A DNA stretch of 64,000 nt from Candidatus Obscuribacterales bacterium (GTDB lineage Bacteria; Cyanobacteriota; Vampirovibrionia; Obscuribacterales; Obscuribacteraceae), in NCBI GenBank assembly GCA_020054205.1, contig JAGVLS010000033.1:1-64000 (forward strand), read 5' to 3'. A program made the translations under genes and the position numbers. Shown in pieces: positions 1 to 9,213 of this stretch (position 1 is its first letter; each line of letters opens with the position of its first letter). Below the pieces are notes generated by a model. It saw nothing but the letters and a program-made list of their open reading frames with translations, was not told the DNA's origin and searched no databases.

Positions 1-75
1 AGTATGAACTAGAAAGAGATATCTAGATACGGACAACCAAATGTTTACTTGTCCTGCTTAAACCCTCTCTCCCTC

Positions 76-102
76 AACCATGCTGTTGACTTGAACCTTA
101 CC
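76..102 (-). repeat. Dispersed 27-bp repeat, copy 1
   Basis: The reverse complement of this stretch matches 42516-42542 at 25 of 27 positions; the shared core is GTTCAAGTCAACAGCAT. Both copies lie in non-coding DNA about 42 kb apart. The similarity fades quickly on either side. The element type is unknown; it could be a protein-binding site or a remnant of a small repeat family. Confidence 0.5.
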
Positions 103-160
103 ATTTTCACCCATTTCAACTATTTTATATAGTAAATAATGAGAGAAGAAAAAATATTGG

Positions 161-209
161 TAAAAAAAATCCAGCTGCCTAACTTTCTTTTGGATTGCCA
201 GGCAGCTGG
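161..209 (-). terminator. Rho-independent terminator of the patatin gene
   Basis: A perfect 10-bp stem (CCAGCTGCCT at 171-180 with AGGCAGCTGG at 200-209) is followed, reading the minus strand, by ATTTTTTTTA at 170-161. It sits just past the stop of the minus-strand patatin gene, so it most likely ends that transcript. Confidence 0.85.
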
Positions 210-237
210 GTAGAAAACATCTATTAGAATGCAGTGT

Positions 238-1230
238 TCAAGCTGCATACTCTTTCAAGCGCTCAAGATCTGTGGCAATTGCTTGCGCTACAGTGAGCTC
301 TTCCGGAGAAGGAAATAAACCTGCTTCACTTAGTTGAGCAACGCCTTGGTTTAAGCCAGACATTACCCCACTCCATTTTTGTTCAATCTCAAGAGCAAAT
401 TGCAATGACCTGAAACGATCTACCTTAGGGTGAATCATGACCACACCTTGCTGTCCAAAAGCATGAGTGTTGATCATTTTGCCAACACAATCACCACCAC
501 AAAATAGTGCCCAGAACCATTCGCTAAAACGCGAATATAATGTCTCTTGGTCACCAACATCACAACCAATGATTGTTTCCGGGTGAGCACCAAAGTGGCG
601 CTTGACTAGTCCGACTGGACATTGTCCATCCCACGACAATGCGCCATCGAAAAGGGTCAAGCCTTTGTATTCCACAGGATCAATGATGCCTGGCACAGCA
701 CACGTTGCACGTACTGCCAAGCCAACCGGGGGCGGCTCGTCAGACAATTTGCGACAAGTACCATCAACCAGATATTGATAAACACCATCAGCTGTAAACA
801 AGACTTGTGTTTTGCCTGCTACTGCCATGGTCCAGAAGTTTTTTGGCCAGCTAGGCACCTTGGAGTCAATAAAATAACCAAGATTTTCAGAACTCATCAC
901 ACCCTTGCGCGGACGAGTACGAACAAATCGTTCTTGCAAGAAAAAGGCAAGAAGAATAGAAATTGGATTTTCACGCCTTGTCAGCAAGCTACTGAAATCA
1001 ATTTGAACAGCAAGCTTGAGCAAATCTTTTGCATCAAAGCCAGAGGCATATAAAGCAGCTGGAACAGATCCGCCGCTAATACCGCCAATGGTTTTGAACT
1101 TGTTGAGTCCGGCTAGCTGACATGCCAGCACAGCTCCACCACAACCAAGAATTGCTCTTGAACCTCCACTACCGCAAACAAGATGCAAATCAGATGCCGT
1201 GCGAGCGCTTTGTCTGCCGTTGAGCAACAT
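238..1230 (-). CDS. Patatin-like phospholipase
   Basis: A 330-residue predicted lipid acyl hydrolase of the patatin family, which uses a Ser-Asp dyad. The nucleophile elbow GISGGS places the Ser near residue 52, and LFDGAL places the catalytic Asp near residue 195. The oxyanion region near residue 22 reads GSGGSRAILGCG, a variant of the usual GGGxxG loop. No signal peptide is evident, so a cytosolic or membrane-surface role is likely. The frame is open upstream to a TTG at 1284, but ATG 1230 is preferred because GGAGG at 1239-1243 lies 8 nt before it. It is transcribed alone, divergent from the next gene, and followed by a clear terminator. Substrate is unknown. A second patatin lies at 54063. 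Confidence 0.88.
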   Translation of the reverse strand: MLLNGRQSARTASDLHLVCGSGGSRAILGCGGAVLACQLAGLNKFKTIGGISGGSVPAALYASGFDAKDLLKLAVQIDFSSLLTRRENPISILLAFFLQERFVRTRPRKGVMSSENLGYFIDSKVPSWPKNFWTMAVAGKTQVLFTADGVYQYLVDGTCRKLSDEPPPVGLAVRATCAVPGIIDPVEYKGLTLFDGALSWDGQCPVGLVKRHFGAHPETIIGCDVGDQETLYSRFSEWFWALFCGGDCVGKMINTHAFGQQGVVMIHPKVDRFRSLQFALEIEQKWSGVMSGLNQGVAQLSEAGLFPSPEELTVAQAIATDLERLKEYAA

Positions 1231-1852
1231 AGCTGGTGCCTCCGTCTGTGTATTGTCAAAATATGATTTACAACACACATGCAAGCTAGCCCCTAACTCA
1301 AGTCACTTTGACTTTCTTTGGGGTAGGGCAAATGTCTGTTTATCGCGAAAAAATAGTGTTTTGAGAAGCTCTTTGTTTTGAAAAAAATGAAAATAAGTAA
1401 GATCATGTTACTCTTCTGGACTTACTCGTCTCAATATCTCTATATTTAAAGGGCATTTCTTCAAAACGAGTTCTAGACTGAAAATTAGAAATATAAGCTA
1501 ATGAAATAATGCAGAGCTAATCTTCAATTGCTATTTTCACACTTAACTAGGTTTTGCTAATTGTGTAGCCAAGAGCTAGCACAAGCCATGCAAGCTCTTG
1601 TTTAGCCAGTAATCTGTTTCAAGAGTATTTTTTAGTCTCTTTATGAACTAATCAGTACATTTTTTGACTTGAGATTTCAAACCCAACTTATGTAGTTTGG
1701 AAAAGTTTTCAATAGTAATTAACGATCTCACTTCCTAGTCAAAAAAAGTAAACTAAACCTCCTGATATCTTTTTATTAATAACGACATTGTCGTTCTTAT
1801 TTTTTATGTCTTTTTTTCAATATCAAGCATTGCTCGAGAAAGGATAACAGCA
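1231..1852. other. Gene-free divergent intergenic region
   Basis: This AT-rich stretch separates two divergent genes and must hold both promoters, though I cannot fix their boxes. Visible structures are an 8-bp inverted repeat (1570-1577 with 1593-1600) and a 6-bp hairpin AACGAC/GTCGTT at 1781-1795. The latter is followed by CTTATTTTTTATG, which could act as a weak attenuator in the leader of the downstream gene. No credible coding sequence was seen. Confidence 0.5.
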
Positions 1853-2587
1853 ATGGTTTTGCTAGCCACCGATCGAGAAGATGTCACTTTGGTTCACGCT
1901 AGTAACACACTAATTACAAGTTCGCATTTGGAGCCTAGACAATCTAAAACCAGAACCGGTGAATTAGTTAATGCTGTTTTTGCCAGCAAGCCACATCCAC
2001 GCATGCTTGCTTTTGCTTTCAAAGTAAACGCCATTGGTAAAGCAACAATAATTACAGTTGTAGATAATTACGCACCATTCATGATTCATCCTTCTCGCGA
2101 TGATTTTTTTTATGGTTTGTCAAATACAGGCTACATATGGCAATTACCCGGGCAATATTTCCAACCGGTAATAGAGCCAGATGAAACAATTGTTGAATAC
2201 ATATCCAATTCAGCAGTACCCCTTAGCGAGTGCTGCCGTATGGATATTAGCTTTGTCGATGCTTTGAAATATGGCTTGCAATTGTTTTTCTTGAAACCTG
2301 GGAAAAACAGCAAAGAAGATGAACTGTTGTTTTGGCAAAATCTAGCAAAGATAAGCACAAGAAATGTTTTGGCACTGAAAGAATTACTTATTGCCTCTAC
2401 CGATCATTACAACATTGAATTATACGAGAGTGGCAGTGATGTCTCTTATGTGGATTTTACTAATAATGAGATAGCAAATAGGGGACAAATAGATCCAGCA
2501 TTGGCTGATTTACTTGCTATCAAGTCACCAAACATGAATTTAGCAAAGGAGCATGATCATGGCTTCCAGACCCAAGACATTGCTTGA
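1853..2587 (+). CDS. Hypothetical protein upstream of an acyl-CoA synthetase
   Basis: A 244-residue protein I do not recognise. It has no signal peptide or membrane segment and reads as a soluble mixed alpha/beta protein, with a Cys pair near residue 126 (SECCRM). Its 3' end overlaps the start of the acyl-CoA synthetase gene by 29 nt, so the two are probably translationally coupled and functionally linked. The ribosome site is weak (AAAGGATAAC before ATG 1853). It could be a regulator or partner of the synthetase, but nothing in the sequence shows that directly. Confidence 0.7.
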   Translation: MVLLATDREDVTLVHASNTLITSSHLEPRQSKTRTGELVNAVFASKPHPRMLAFAFKVNAIGKATIITVVDNYAPFMIHPSRDDFFYGLSNTGYIWQLPGQYFQPVIEPDETIVEYISNSAVPLSECCRMDISFVDALKYGLQLFFLKPGKNSKEDELLFWQNLAKISTRNVLALKELLIASTDHYNIELYESGSDVSYVDFTNNEIANRGQIDPALADLLAIKSPNMNLAKEHDHGFQTQDIA

Positions 2588-4649
2588 ACGTTTTTGGGCC
2601 CGTACTTTTGATTATCCTGATAAACCCGCCTTTTATATTCGTAACCGAGAGACTGCACCTAAAGTAATTTATCCAAGTGTTGGTGCAATTCCTAGCGCCA
2701 GTCCAGCCATGTCCCATCGGGCAGTAATTATTAAGCCACCTGCTTTTAAAGTGATGACCCAAGCACAAGCTCGTCATGCTATTGCTACAGTAATGGCATT
2801 TTTGAAACAATTTGGTTTTAAAAAGGGTGATCGAGCAGCCATTCTTGCTTGGAATTGTCCAGAATGGGTTTGTGTCTATAAAGCAATTCAAAGCTTAGGT
2901 GGAATTGCTGTTCCCATTTATCCACATTCGACAGTCGAACAAATCAATTTTATTTTGCAAAACTCAGGTGCTACATTTCTCTTTTCAAACAATAATGAGC
3001 AGTTAAAAGAATACGCTGCCAGATCACAAAGAGAAGCTCGTTCTAACCAAACAATTACAACCATTCATTTTGACCGTATTGCTGAAATTGTGGGCAATAT
3101 AGTTGATCGCCACAAGCATACTTTCTTAGACTGGTTTATTCCCAATGCCGACGGTAAATTAGTTAATTCGCCAGCAAATTGGGAAGCTGTCCAAGCCCAA
3201 GAGCGATACATCGAATGTCAGCGCATTATGAGTTATAGTGACGGGTTCTGTGGAATAACTTATGACGATATTGCTACTTTGATTTACACATCAGGCTCAA
3301 CTGGTAGACCAAAAGGTTGCATGCTCACCCATGGCAATATTGCTTATGCCTGCAAATCAATGGTTGAACATGGTTTTGAACAAACAGACGAAGACAGGTA
3401 TCTTAGTTATTTACCACTTGCCCATGTGTTTGAACTTGTTGATGGTTTAAGTGTCTGCCTTTGGTGTGGTGTACCAGCAGCATTTTGCACAATTGACGAT
3501 TTTCCAGAAACAGTAAAAGCATTTGGACCAACTGTGCTTGTTGGGGTACCTGCTGTTTGGCGAAAAATCAAAGAACGTGCTGAAGGCAAAATGGCAGTAG
3601 AGGCAGGAATCAAACGTTGGTTTATTGATCAGGCTTTTAAGAATAAAGCATTGCCTGCTGCTCCCAGAAATCCAAACAAGAGAGAAGCTGCATTAATTGG
3701 TTTTCTCGCTTTTGTATTTAATTGCCTGCCCAATAAATTGACAAATTTCATTCTTGACCAGCTTGTATTTAAGAAAATTCGTGGTGAATTAGGTGGACGG
3801 CTACGTGTATGCATTACTGGTGGCGCACCAATTTCACTGGAAGTACTTAAGTTTTACGACCAAAGTACCATTCAAATTGTACCTGGTTATGGTTTAAGTG
3901 AAACAACTGGTGGAGTGACTGCGGTCCGCCCTGCTGGCAGCAAAAGGTGTCCAGGCAATTGTAATCGCCCGGGCTCAACTGGCGAGCTTGTACCTTACAT
4001 GGAAATGCGCATTATTGATGATAATAACCAAATAGTACCGGCAGGTGAAATTGGCGAAGTTCAATTTAAAGGACCACTGGTATTTAAAGGTTATTGGGAC
4101 TTGCCAGATGAAACAGCAAAAACATTTACTACTGATGGCTGGTTTAAAACTGGTGATCTAGGACGAATGGATGGCATTTATTTACATATTACTGGACGTA
4201 AAAAGCGCATGCTGAAAACCGATGGTGGCAAATATGTTCCACCAGAGAAAATTGAAACTAGTTTTGACCCGAATGGTCTTGTACAATATGTTGTGCCAGT
4301 TGGCGACGGTCAACCATACATCAGCGCTTTGATATTTCTCAATCAAAATAAAGCGGCTGAATTGCTTGGCAAAGATAATGTAATGCCTACAGAGGCAAAT
4401 GAACGTGCAGCATTTTTAGCAACATATCCTTCTATCGTTAAAGCTGTGGAGCAAGAAGTATTAGCTGTCAACGCAAAACTTGAACGTTGGGAAACATTGA
4501 AAAAGTTTCGCATTATCCCAATAGAGGCAAGCGTTGCTGCTGGTTTGTTAACAATTACTTTCAAAATTCGCACAGAAGAAGTTCTCACTCGCTATGCCGG
4601 TGTAATCACAGAAATGTATAGCGAACCGAAGGTGAAATCAGCCGCTTAG
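2559..4649 (+). CDS. Long-chain acyl-CoA synthetase (AMP-binding)
   Basis: A 696-residue ANL-superfamily enzyme, predicted to activate long-chain fatty acids with ATP to acyl-AMP and then acyl-CoA. The nucleotide-binding loop is YTSGSTGRPKG, followed by GYGLSET and TGDLGR, and the C-terminal hinge GRKKRMLKTDGGKY carries the catalytic-Lys region. The length suits the FadD15/eukaryotic-type FACL branch rather than the shorter E. coli FadD. ATG 2559 is chosen over ATG 2553 because AAAGGAG at 2545-2551 leaves 7 nt to 2559 but only 1 nt to 2553. A divergent paralogue is encoded on the other strand at 16344-18341. It may feed fatty acids released by the lipases into lipid synthesis. Confidence 0.9.
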   Translation: MASRPKTLLERFWARTFDYPDKPAFYIRNRETAPKVIYPSVGAIPSASPAMSHRAVIIKPPAFKVMTQAQARHAIATVMAFLKQFGFKKGDRAAILAWNCPEWVCVYKAIQSLGGIAVPIYPHSTVEQINFILQNSGATFLFSNNNEQLKEYAARSQREARSNQTITTIHFDRIAEIVGNIVDRHKHTFLDWFIPNADGKLVNSPANWEAVQAQERYIECQRIMSYSDGFCGITYDDIATLIYTSGSTGRPKGCMLTHGNIAYACKSMVEHGFEQTDEDRYLSYLPLAHVFELVDGLSVCLWCGVPAAFCTIDDFPETVKAFGPTVLVGVPAVWRKIKERAEGKMAVEAGIKRWFIDQAFKNKALPAAPRNPNKREAALIGFLAFVFNCLPNKLTNFILDQLVFKKIRGELGGRLRVCITGGAPISLEVLKFYDQSTIQIVPGYGLSETTGGVTAVRPAGSKRCPGNCNRPGSTGELVPYMEMRIIDDNNQIVPAGEIGEVQFKGPLVFKGYWDLPDETAKTFTTDGWFKTGDLGRMDGIYLHITGRKKRMLKTDGGKYVPPEKIETSFDPNGLVQYVVPVGDGQPYISALIFLNQNKAAELLGKDNVMPTEANERAAFLATYPSIVKAVEQEVLAVNAKLERWETLKKFRIIPIEASVAAGLLTITFKIRTEEVLTRYAGVITEMYSEPKVKSAA

Positions 4650-4674
4650 ACCAAAAGTCAGAAAGAAGTTCTAC

Positions 4675-5340
4675 ATGGATAAAAAGGCTAAACAACAAGT
4701 TTCATTGCTACAAACATTTTTCATGCGTGGAATTTTATTTTGTGCACCAATTGGACTAATTTGGTTTTTAGTCAGTATTGTTTATAGTTATATAGATAAT
4801 TGGTTTGGTGGTATATCAGCTTGGCTAGTAAGGTTTTTGCTACCAGACAGCATCTTAATAGGACCTTTTGCTGGTGGTCATATTCCTGGACTAAGCCTCC
4901 TATTGTTTATTTTCTTTCTATTAGCGATTGGTGCAATTGCTTCCAAGCCTTTAGGGAAAAAAGGGTTGCGCTTAATAGACTATTTTTTCTTATTCATACC
5001 AATTATCAAGTCAATTTATTCTGGTACGCGCAAAATTACAGATACCGTGGGTGACACATCCCAGTCGCCATTTCAACGCGCTGTTTGGGTAAATTGGCCC
5101 GGACCAAATTCAAAAACTCTTGGTTTTGTAACTAATACCATTCATGACAGTCTAACGCAAAAACCATTTCTTACAATTTTTGTTCCAACTATGCCCAATC
5201 CAACTACTGGATTTGTTGTAGTCGTACCAGAAGACGAAACAATTGAAGTTAATTTGTCAATTGAAGATGCACTGAAAATGTGCATTTCAGTGGGTGTACT
5301 TGCACCGAAAGAAATGCAATTGACGACTTTGCATATGTAA
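4675..5340 (+). CDS. DUF502 family membrane protein
   Basis: A 221-residue protein of the DUF502 family, recognised by two N-terminal hydrophobic segments (about residues 14-36 and 58-84) followed by a soluble part with the conserved VPTMPNPTTGF and a C-terminal SIEDALKMCISVGV. DUF502 proteins are widespread membrane proteins of unknown function, also found in plants as COV-like proteins. It lies 25 nt after the acyl-CoA synthetase and 24 nt before the HAD gene, in one apparent operon. The ribosome site is weak (GAAAGAAG). Confidence 0.85.
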   Translation: MDKKAKQQVSLLQTFFMRGILFCAPIGLIWFLVSIVYSYIDNWFGGISAWLVRFLLPDSILIGPFAGGHIPGLSLLLFIFFLLAIGAIASKPLGKKGLRLIDYFFLFIPIIKSIYSGTRKITDTVGDTSQSPFQRAVWVNWPGPNSKTLGFVTNTIHDSLTQKPFLTIFVPTMPNPTTGFVVVVPEDETIEVNLSIEDALKMCISVGVLAPKEMQLTTLHM

Positions 5341-5364
5341 TGCCGGGTACAGGAAGGAAAGAAA

Positions 5365-6168
5365 ATGAGTATGCGCACTGGTTGCCATTCTGCCAACAGA
5401 AATTTTTGTACGGAGAATGGAAAAAATGCTGCTTTGCTTATTGATATCGATGGCACAATTCAAGTTTGCCAAAGATATTTTGATGAAGCCTATCTAGACT
5501 TTACTTATTACATGCAATTGCTTGGCTTTGATGCACGAGAAGCACATGATTTACTGGTGGCTGTTGATCATGAAAGAAAAGAAGCACTTGGTTTTGAGCG
5601 GGATCGTTTCGGGGATTCTATTGTTGAATGTTATAATCGTCTGCGTAAAATTCACAAAAGAAGATTTGGGCAGGACCAAATAAAGCGTGACAGCAGCATA
5701 TGTCAACAAATTGGTCGTGGTCCATTTTTTCGAGAGCCAGAAATGTTTGCAGATGCAGCAGCTGTCTTAGGACGTGCTCATCATAGTTTCATGATGATTG
5801 CAGTATCAATGGGCAATCGTGACGCGCAAAAATTTAAATTACGTCAAGCTGGTTTAAGTCCAATATTTGATGATTTAATTGTCACAGAGCGTGATGATAA
5901 AGCTGAATTAGTAAGTCAATTAATTGAAGATTGTCATATTGATGCCCGCATGTCTGCTTTTATTGGCAATAGTCAAAGATCAGATGGTATTTGTTTGCAA
6001 CATACTAATTTTGTTTATTTGCCATTAGAAATAGGGCAAGAGTTTGATATAAATCGTCCCTTGCCGCAAGGCAGTGGTTTTGAAGTGTTTAATGCTAGAG
6101 ATTGGCGCGAAGCTGAAGAAAAAGCTATTAATCGTCTGCTTAGACGTAGGCGCATGGCAGGTAATTAA
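5365..6168 (+). CDS. HAD-superfamily hydrolase
   Basis: A 267-residue HAD-type phosphatase candidate. Motif I is LIDIDGTI (nucleophile Asp and general acid Asp), motif II is AVSMGN, and motif IV is represented by AFIGNSQRSDG, where the usual GDSxxD has GNSxxSD. An all-alpha cap with several basic stretches lies between motifs I and II. AGGAAGG about 10 nt before ATG 5365 supports the start. The N-terminal 24 residues, with two Cys, precede the HAD core and are unusual. The substrate is unknown; position after DUF502 suggests co-transcription only. Confidence 0.8.
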   Translation: MSMRTGCHSANRNFCTENGKNAALLIDIDGTIQVCQRYFDEAYLDFTYYMQLLGFDAREAHDLLVAVDHERKEALGFERDRFGDSIVECYNRLRKIHKRRFGQDQIKRDSSICQQIGRGPFFREPEMFADAAAVLGRAHHSFMMIAVSMGNRDAQKFKLRQAGLSPIFDDLIVTERDDKAELVSQLIEDCHIDARMSAFIGNSQRSDGICLQHTNFVYLPLEIGQEFDINRPLPQGSGFEVFNARDWREAEEKAINRLLRRRRMAGN

Positions 6169-6232
6169 ACATATTCAGATTTGAATCAACATTTTAGATA
6201 TGATAAGTTAAACAAGAAAGAGGAAAAACAAA

Positions 6233-8044
6233 ATGGCAATTGCTAAAATTCTAGAACGCAAAGATGTGCCAGTAGCTCTTACCTGGAATTTGGAAAGTGT
6301 ATTTGCTACGAACGCAGACTGGGAATCTGAATTAGTTAGCCTCAAAGCAGATTATCCTAAAATTGCTGAATATAAAGGCAAACTCAATAGAGGTAATAAC
6401 GGTAATAATCTTTTGGCTGTGCTTCAACTCGGTGATGCAATCAGTGAAAGAGTAAGCAGATTACATACATATGCTCAAATGCGCTCTGATGAAGATACAA
6501 ATAATACGCTTTATCAAGATATGGTAAGTAGAGCTAACGTACTAGAAAGAGACATTGCTACTGCATCAGCATTTATTAGCCCAGAAATTTTACGCATTAA
6601 GCCTGAGCGTATTTCTATGTTCTTGCAAAAGAATAAAGCACTTGATCTATATCGGCACATGCTTGACGATTTAATGCGAGCAAGGGCTCATACACTTGAT
6701 GTTGACATTGAAGAAATTCTAGCTAATTCAAGTGATTTAGCACAAGGACCCTCTGATATCAATAATATGTTTGATAATGCTGATCTTAAATTACCGACGA
6801 TAAAAGGTGAAGATGATCAAGATGTTGAAATGACTCAAGGTAATTATTCTGTTTTACTTGATAGTCAAGATCGGGGTGTTCGTCAAAGAGCATATGAGGC
6901 TATGATGGGCTCATATCATAATTGGCGCAATACTTTAGCAGCCATGTATAGCGCTCAAGTAAAAGCTAATATGTTCTATGCTCGCACACGCAAGTATGGA
7001 AGTGCTATTGAACATGCTCTATCTAGCAATAATATTCCTATTTCTGTTTATGATAATCTTATCTCATCGGTACATGCCAATCTTCCTGTATTGCATCGTT
7101 ATCTAGAGCTAAGAAAGCGGGTTCTTGCTTTAGATGAATTGCACATGTGGGATCTTTATGTGCCACTTGTACCGACCATAAAGTACGAAGTAACATATGA
7201 GAAAGCAAAAGAAATTGTTTTGCAAGCTGTAGCTCCTTTAGGAGATGCTTATTGCCAGGTTTTGAGCAATGGTTTAAATATTGAGCGCTGGGTGGATGTA
7301 CTTGAATCAAAAGGTAAGCGATCGGGAGCCTATAGCTGGGGAAGTTATGGGACACATCCTTTTATGCTACTCAATTGGCAGGATGAATTGAGTGAAATGT
7401 TTACCCTTGCTCACGAAGCTGGGCACTCAATGCACTCATATTATACACGTGGAAATCAGCCATATGTTTATAGCGGCTATACCACTTTTGTAGCAGAAGT
7501 AGCTTCCACCTTTAATGAAGGCTTGCTTGCTCATCTTTTGCTTACAACCACTGACGATAGAGCATTGCGTGCATATATTATCAATGATGAATTGGAGAAA
7601 ATTCGCACTACTTTGTTTAGGCAAACTTTATTTGCCGAATTTGAAAGACAAGCGCATGCCCTCGCTGAAGCTGGTGAATCTCTTACACCAGATTCGCTTG
7701 GTGAAATACACTGGCAGCTAAATCAAAAGTATTATGGTGCAGCAGTTACGGTAGACGATCATATTCGCAATGAATGGTCACGCATTCCGCACTTTTATAC
7801 TAGCTTCTATGTCTTTCAATACGCAACTGGCATTTCTGCTGCAACAATGCTAGTTGATCAAGTGTTAAGAGAAGGCGAACCAGCTGTTAAGCGTTATTTG
7901 AATTTCCTTTCTGGTGGATCTTCCAAATATAGCATTGACTTATTGAAGGGGGCTGGTGTTGATTTGACTACATCCGAACCTGTTGATAAAACTTTGGCAA
8001 TTTTCGGTGAAAAGTTAGCTGAATTAGAAGGGCTTCTTTCTTAA
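6233..8044 (+). CDS. pepF: Oligoendopeptidase F (M3 family)
   Basis: A 603-residue zinc metallopeptidase of the M3B/PepF family, which degrades cytosolic oligopeptides. The N-terminal helical domain (about residues 20-210) is followed by the catalytic domain with HEAGHSMHS; H394 and H398 are zinc ligands and E395 the catalytic base. The third ligand is expected about 25 residues later in VAEVASTFNEGL. Length matches the family. AGAGGAA before ATG 6233 is a good ribosome site. It is separated from the HAD gene by 64 nt. Together with the nearby POT transporter it would complete a peptide uptake and degradation route. Confidence 0.92.
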   Translation: MAIAKILERKDVPVALTWNLESVFATNADWESELVSLKADYPKIAEYKGKLNRGNNGNNLLAVLQLGDAISERVSRLHTYAQMRSDEDTNNTLYQDMVSRANVLERDIATASAFISPEILRIKPERISMFLQKNKALDLYRHMLDDLMRARAHTLDVDIEEILANSSDLAQGPSDINNMFDNADLKLPTIKGEDDQDVEMTQGNYSVLLDSQDRGVRQRAYEAMMGSYHNWRNTLAAMYSAQVKANMFYARTRKYGSAIEHALSSNNIPISVYDNLISSVHANLPVLHRYLELRKRVLALDELHMWDLYVPLVPTIKYEVTYEKAKEIVLQAVAPLGDAYCQVLSNGLNIERWVDVLESKGKRSGAYSWGSYGTHPFMLLNWQDELSEMFTLAHEAGHSMHSYYTRGNQPYVYSGYTTFVAEVASTFNEGLLAHLLLTTTDDRALRAYIINDELEKIRTTLFRQTLFAEFERQAHALAEAGESLTPDSLGEIHWQLNQKYYGAAVTVDDHIRNEWSRIPHFYTSFYVFQYATGISAATMLVDQVLREGEPAVKRYLNFLSGGSSKYSIDLLKGAGVDLTTSEPVDKTLAIFGEKLAELEGLLS

Positions 8045-8105
8045 GTAAAGACAATCTACCTTCATTTTTAATTTTCAATTGCAAAATAAAAAAAGGATAA
8101 TTGCT

Positions 8106-8198
8106 GTGGACGTATTGGCAATTTTAATACTTTTCGGAATCCTGCCTGTTCTTTTTGCCATCACCATGTTGCTAACACAAAGACGAAGAAAAGGATAG
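8106..8198 (+). CDS. Small single-span membrane peptide (30 residues)
   Basis: A 30-codon frame begins with GTG 8106, preceded by AAAAGGA at 8091-8097 with 8 nt spacing. The product starts MDVLAILILF, is hydrophobic through about residue 23, and ends in TQRRRKG. That is one membrane helix with a positively charged end, expected to face the cytoplasm. It resembles in form the tiny subunits that stabilise membrane complexes, but I cannot assign a family. It sits 61 nt after pepF and before a hairpin. Confidence 0.6.
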   Translation: MDVLAILILFGILPVLFAITMLLTQRRRKG

Positions 8199-8230
8199 TC
8201 TCCAATATCGTCTTTAAATCATTTTGAAGT

Positions 8231-8272
8231 AATAAATGAGATAGGAACATGGACGTTCTTATCTCATTTATT
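8231..8272 (+). terminator. Long intergenic hairpin after the small ORF
   Basis: AATAAATGAGATA (8231-8243) pairs with TATCTCATTTATT (8260-8272) and the inner GAAC/GTTC extends it to about 18 bp with one G-U pair and a 6-nt loop. No clear T-run follows (ATAAAATC), so termination is uncertain; it may protect the mRNA end. Confidence 0.5.
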
Positions 8273-8328
8273 ATAAAATCTTTCTACTATCTTATGTCGT
8301 TGTTACTAAAAAATGTTATTCTGGTTTT

Positions 8329-9213
8329 ATGGCTGATTTAAGTAAAATTGTCAAAGAAAATATAGACGGCAATTTTTTTGTCGATAGTACATGCATCAAT
8401 TGTGATACATGTAGACAATTAGCACCTAATTCATTTGCTGACGCTGGTGATAATTCATATGTCTTTAATCAACCAGATAATACCAATGGAATTATATCTG
8501 CAATGCATGCATTACTTAGTTGTCCTACCGGCTCAATTGGTACTAAAGAAAAAAACAACGCTAAAGAAATAATGAATGATTTTCCTCTCAAAATAGACAA
8601 CAATGTTTATTATTGCGGGTTTAATTCGCGTGAATCATTTGGTGGCAATAGTTATTTTGTTCAACACAAAGATGGCAATTGGCTTATCGATTCACCTAAA
8701 TATTTACCTTATTTAGTAAATAAATTTCATTCTTTAGGCGGGATAAAATACATTTTTCTCACTCATCGTGATGATGTAGCCGACGCTAATACCTATGCAA
8801 AAGAATTTAAAGCACAAAGAATAATCCATAAAGACGATTTGAAAGCAATGCCTGATTCTGAAATTGTTATTGAAGGGAAAATAGCAGCAGCAGAAATGTT
8901 TGGTTCAGACTTTACTATCATTCCTACGCCAGGTCATACAAAAGGACATATGGTTTTCTTATATGACAATAAATATTTATTTACTGGCGATCATTTATTT
9001 TATGACCGTGATGCAAAACATTTAGGTGCATTTAAAGATCATTGTTGGTATTCTTGGGATGAACAAATAAAATCAATGGAGAATTTACTCAATTATTCTT
9101 TTGCATGGGTATTAGCTGGTCATGGCGATCGTGTGCATCTTGATGCTGGTCTTATGAAAAAACAATTGATTCAATTAATTGAAAATATGAAATTAGCGAA
9201 CACCACTCATTAG
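8329..9213 (+). CDS. Ferredoxin-domain metallo-beta-lactamase-fold protein
   Basis: A 294-residue fusion. The N-terminal 70 residues form a ferredoxin-like cluster domain with CINCDTC and a distal SCPTGSI. The rest is an MBL fold with FLTHRDDVADA in place of the usual THxHxDH, then TPGHTKGHMVF, FTGDHLFY and AGHGDRVH. The replacement of the second metal-binding His by Asp is characteristic of a branch I recall from cyanobacteria and plants, so it is a subfamily trait and not damage. Activity is unknown; a redox-coupled hydrolase is plausible. No ribosome site is obvious at ATG 8329. Its 3' end overlaps that of the convergent transporter gene by 21 nt. Confidence 0.8.
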   Translation: MADLSKIVKENIDGNFFVDSTCINCDTCRQLAPNSFADAGDNSYVFNQPDNTNGIISAMHALLSCPTGSIGTKEKNNAKEIMNDFPLKIDNNVYYCGFNSRESFGGNSYFVQHKDGNWLIDSPKYLPYLVNKFHSLGGIKYIFLTHRDDVADANTYAKEFKAQRIIHKDDLKAMPDSEIVIEGKIAAAEMFGSDFTIIPTPGHTKGHMVFLYDNKYLFTGDHLFYDRDAKHLGAFKDHCWYSWDEQIKSMENLLNYSFAWVLAGHGDRVHLDAGLMKKQLIQLIENMKLANTTH

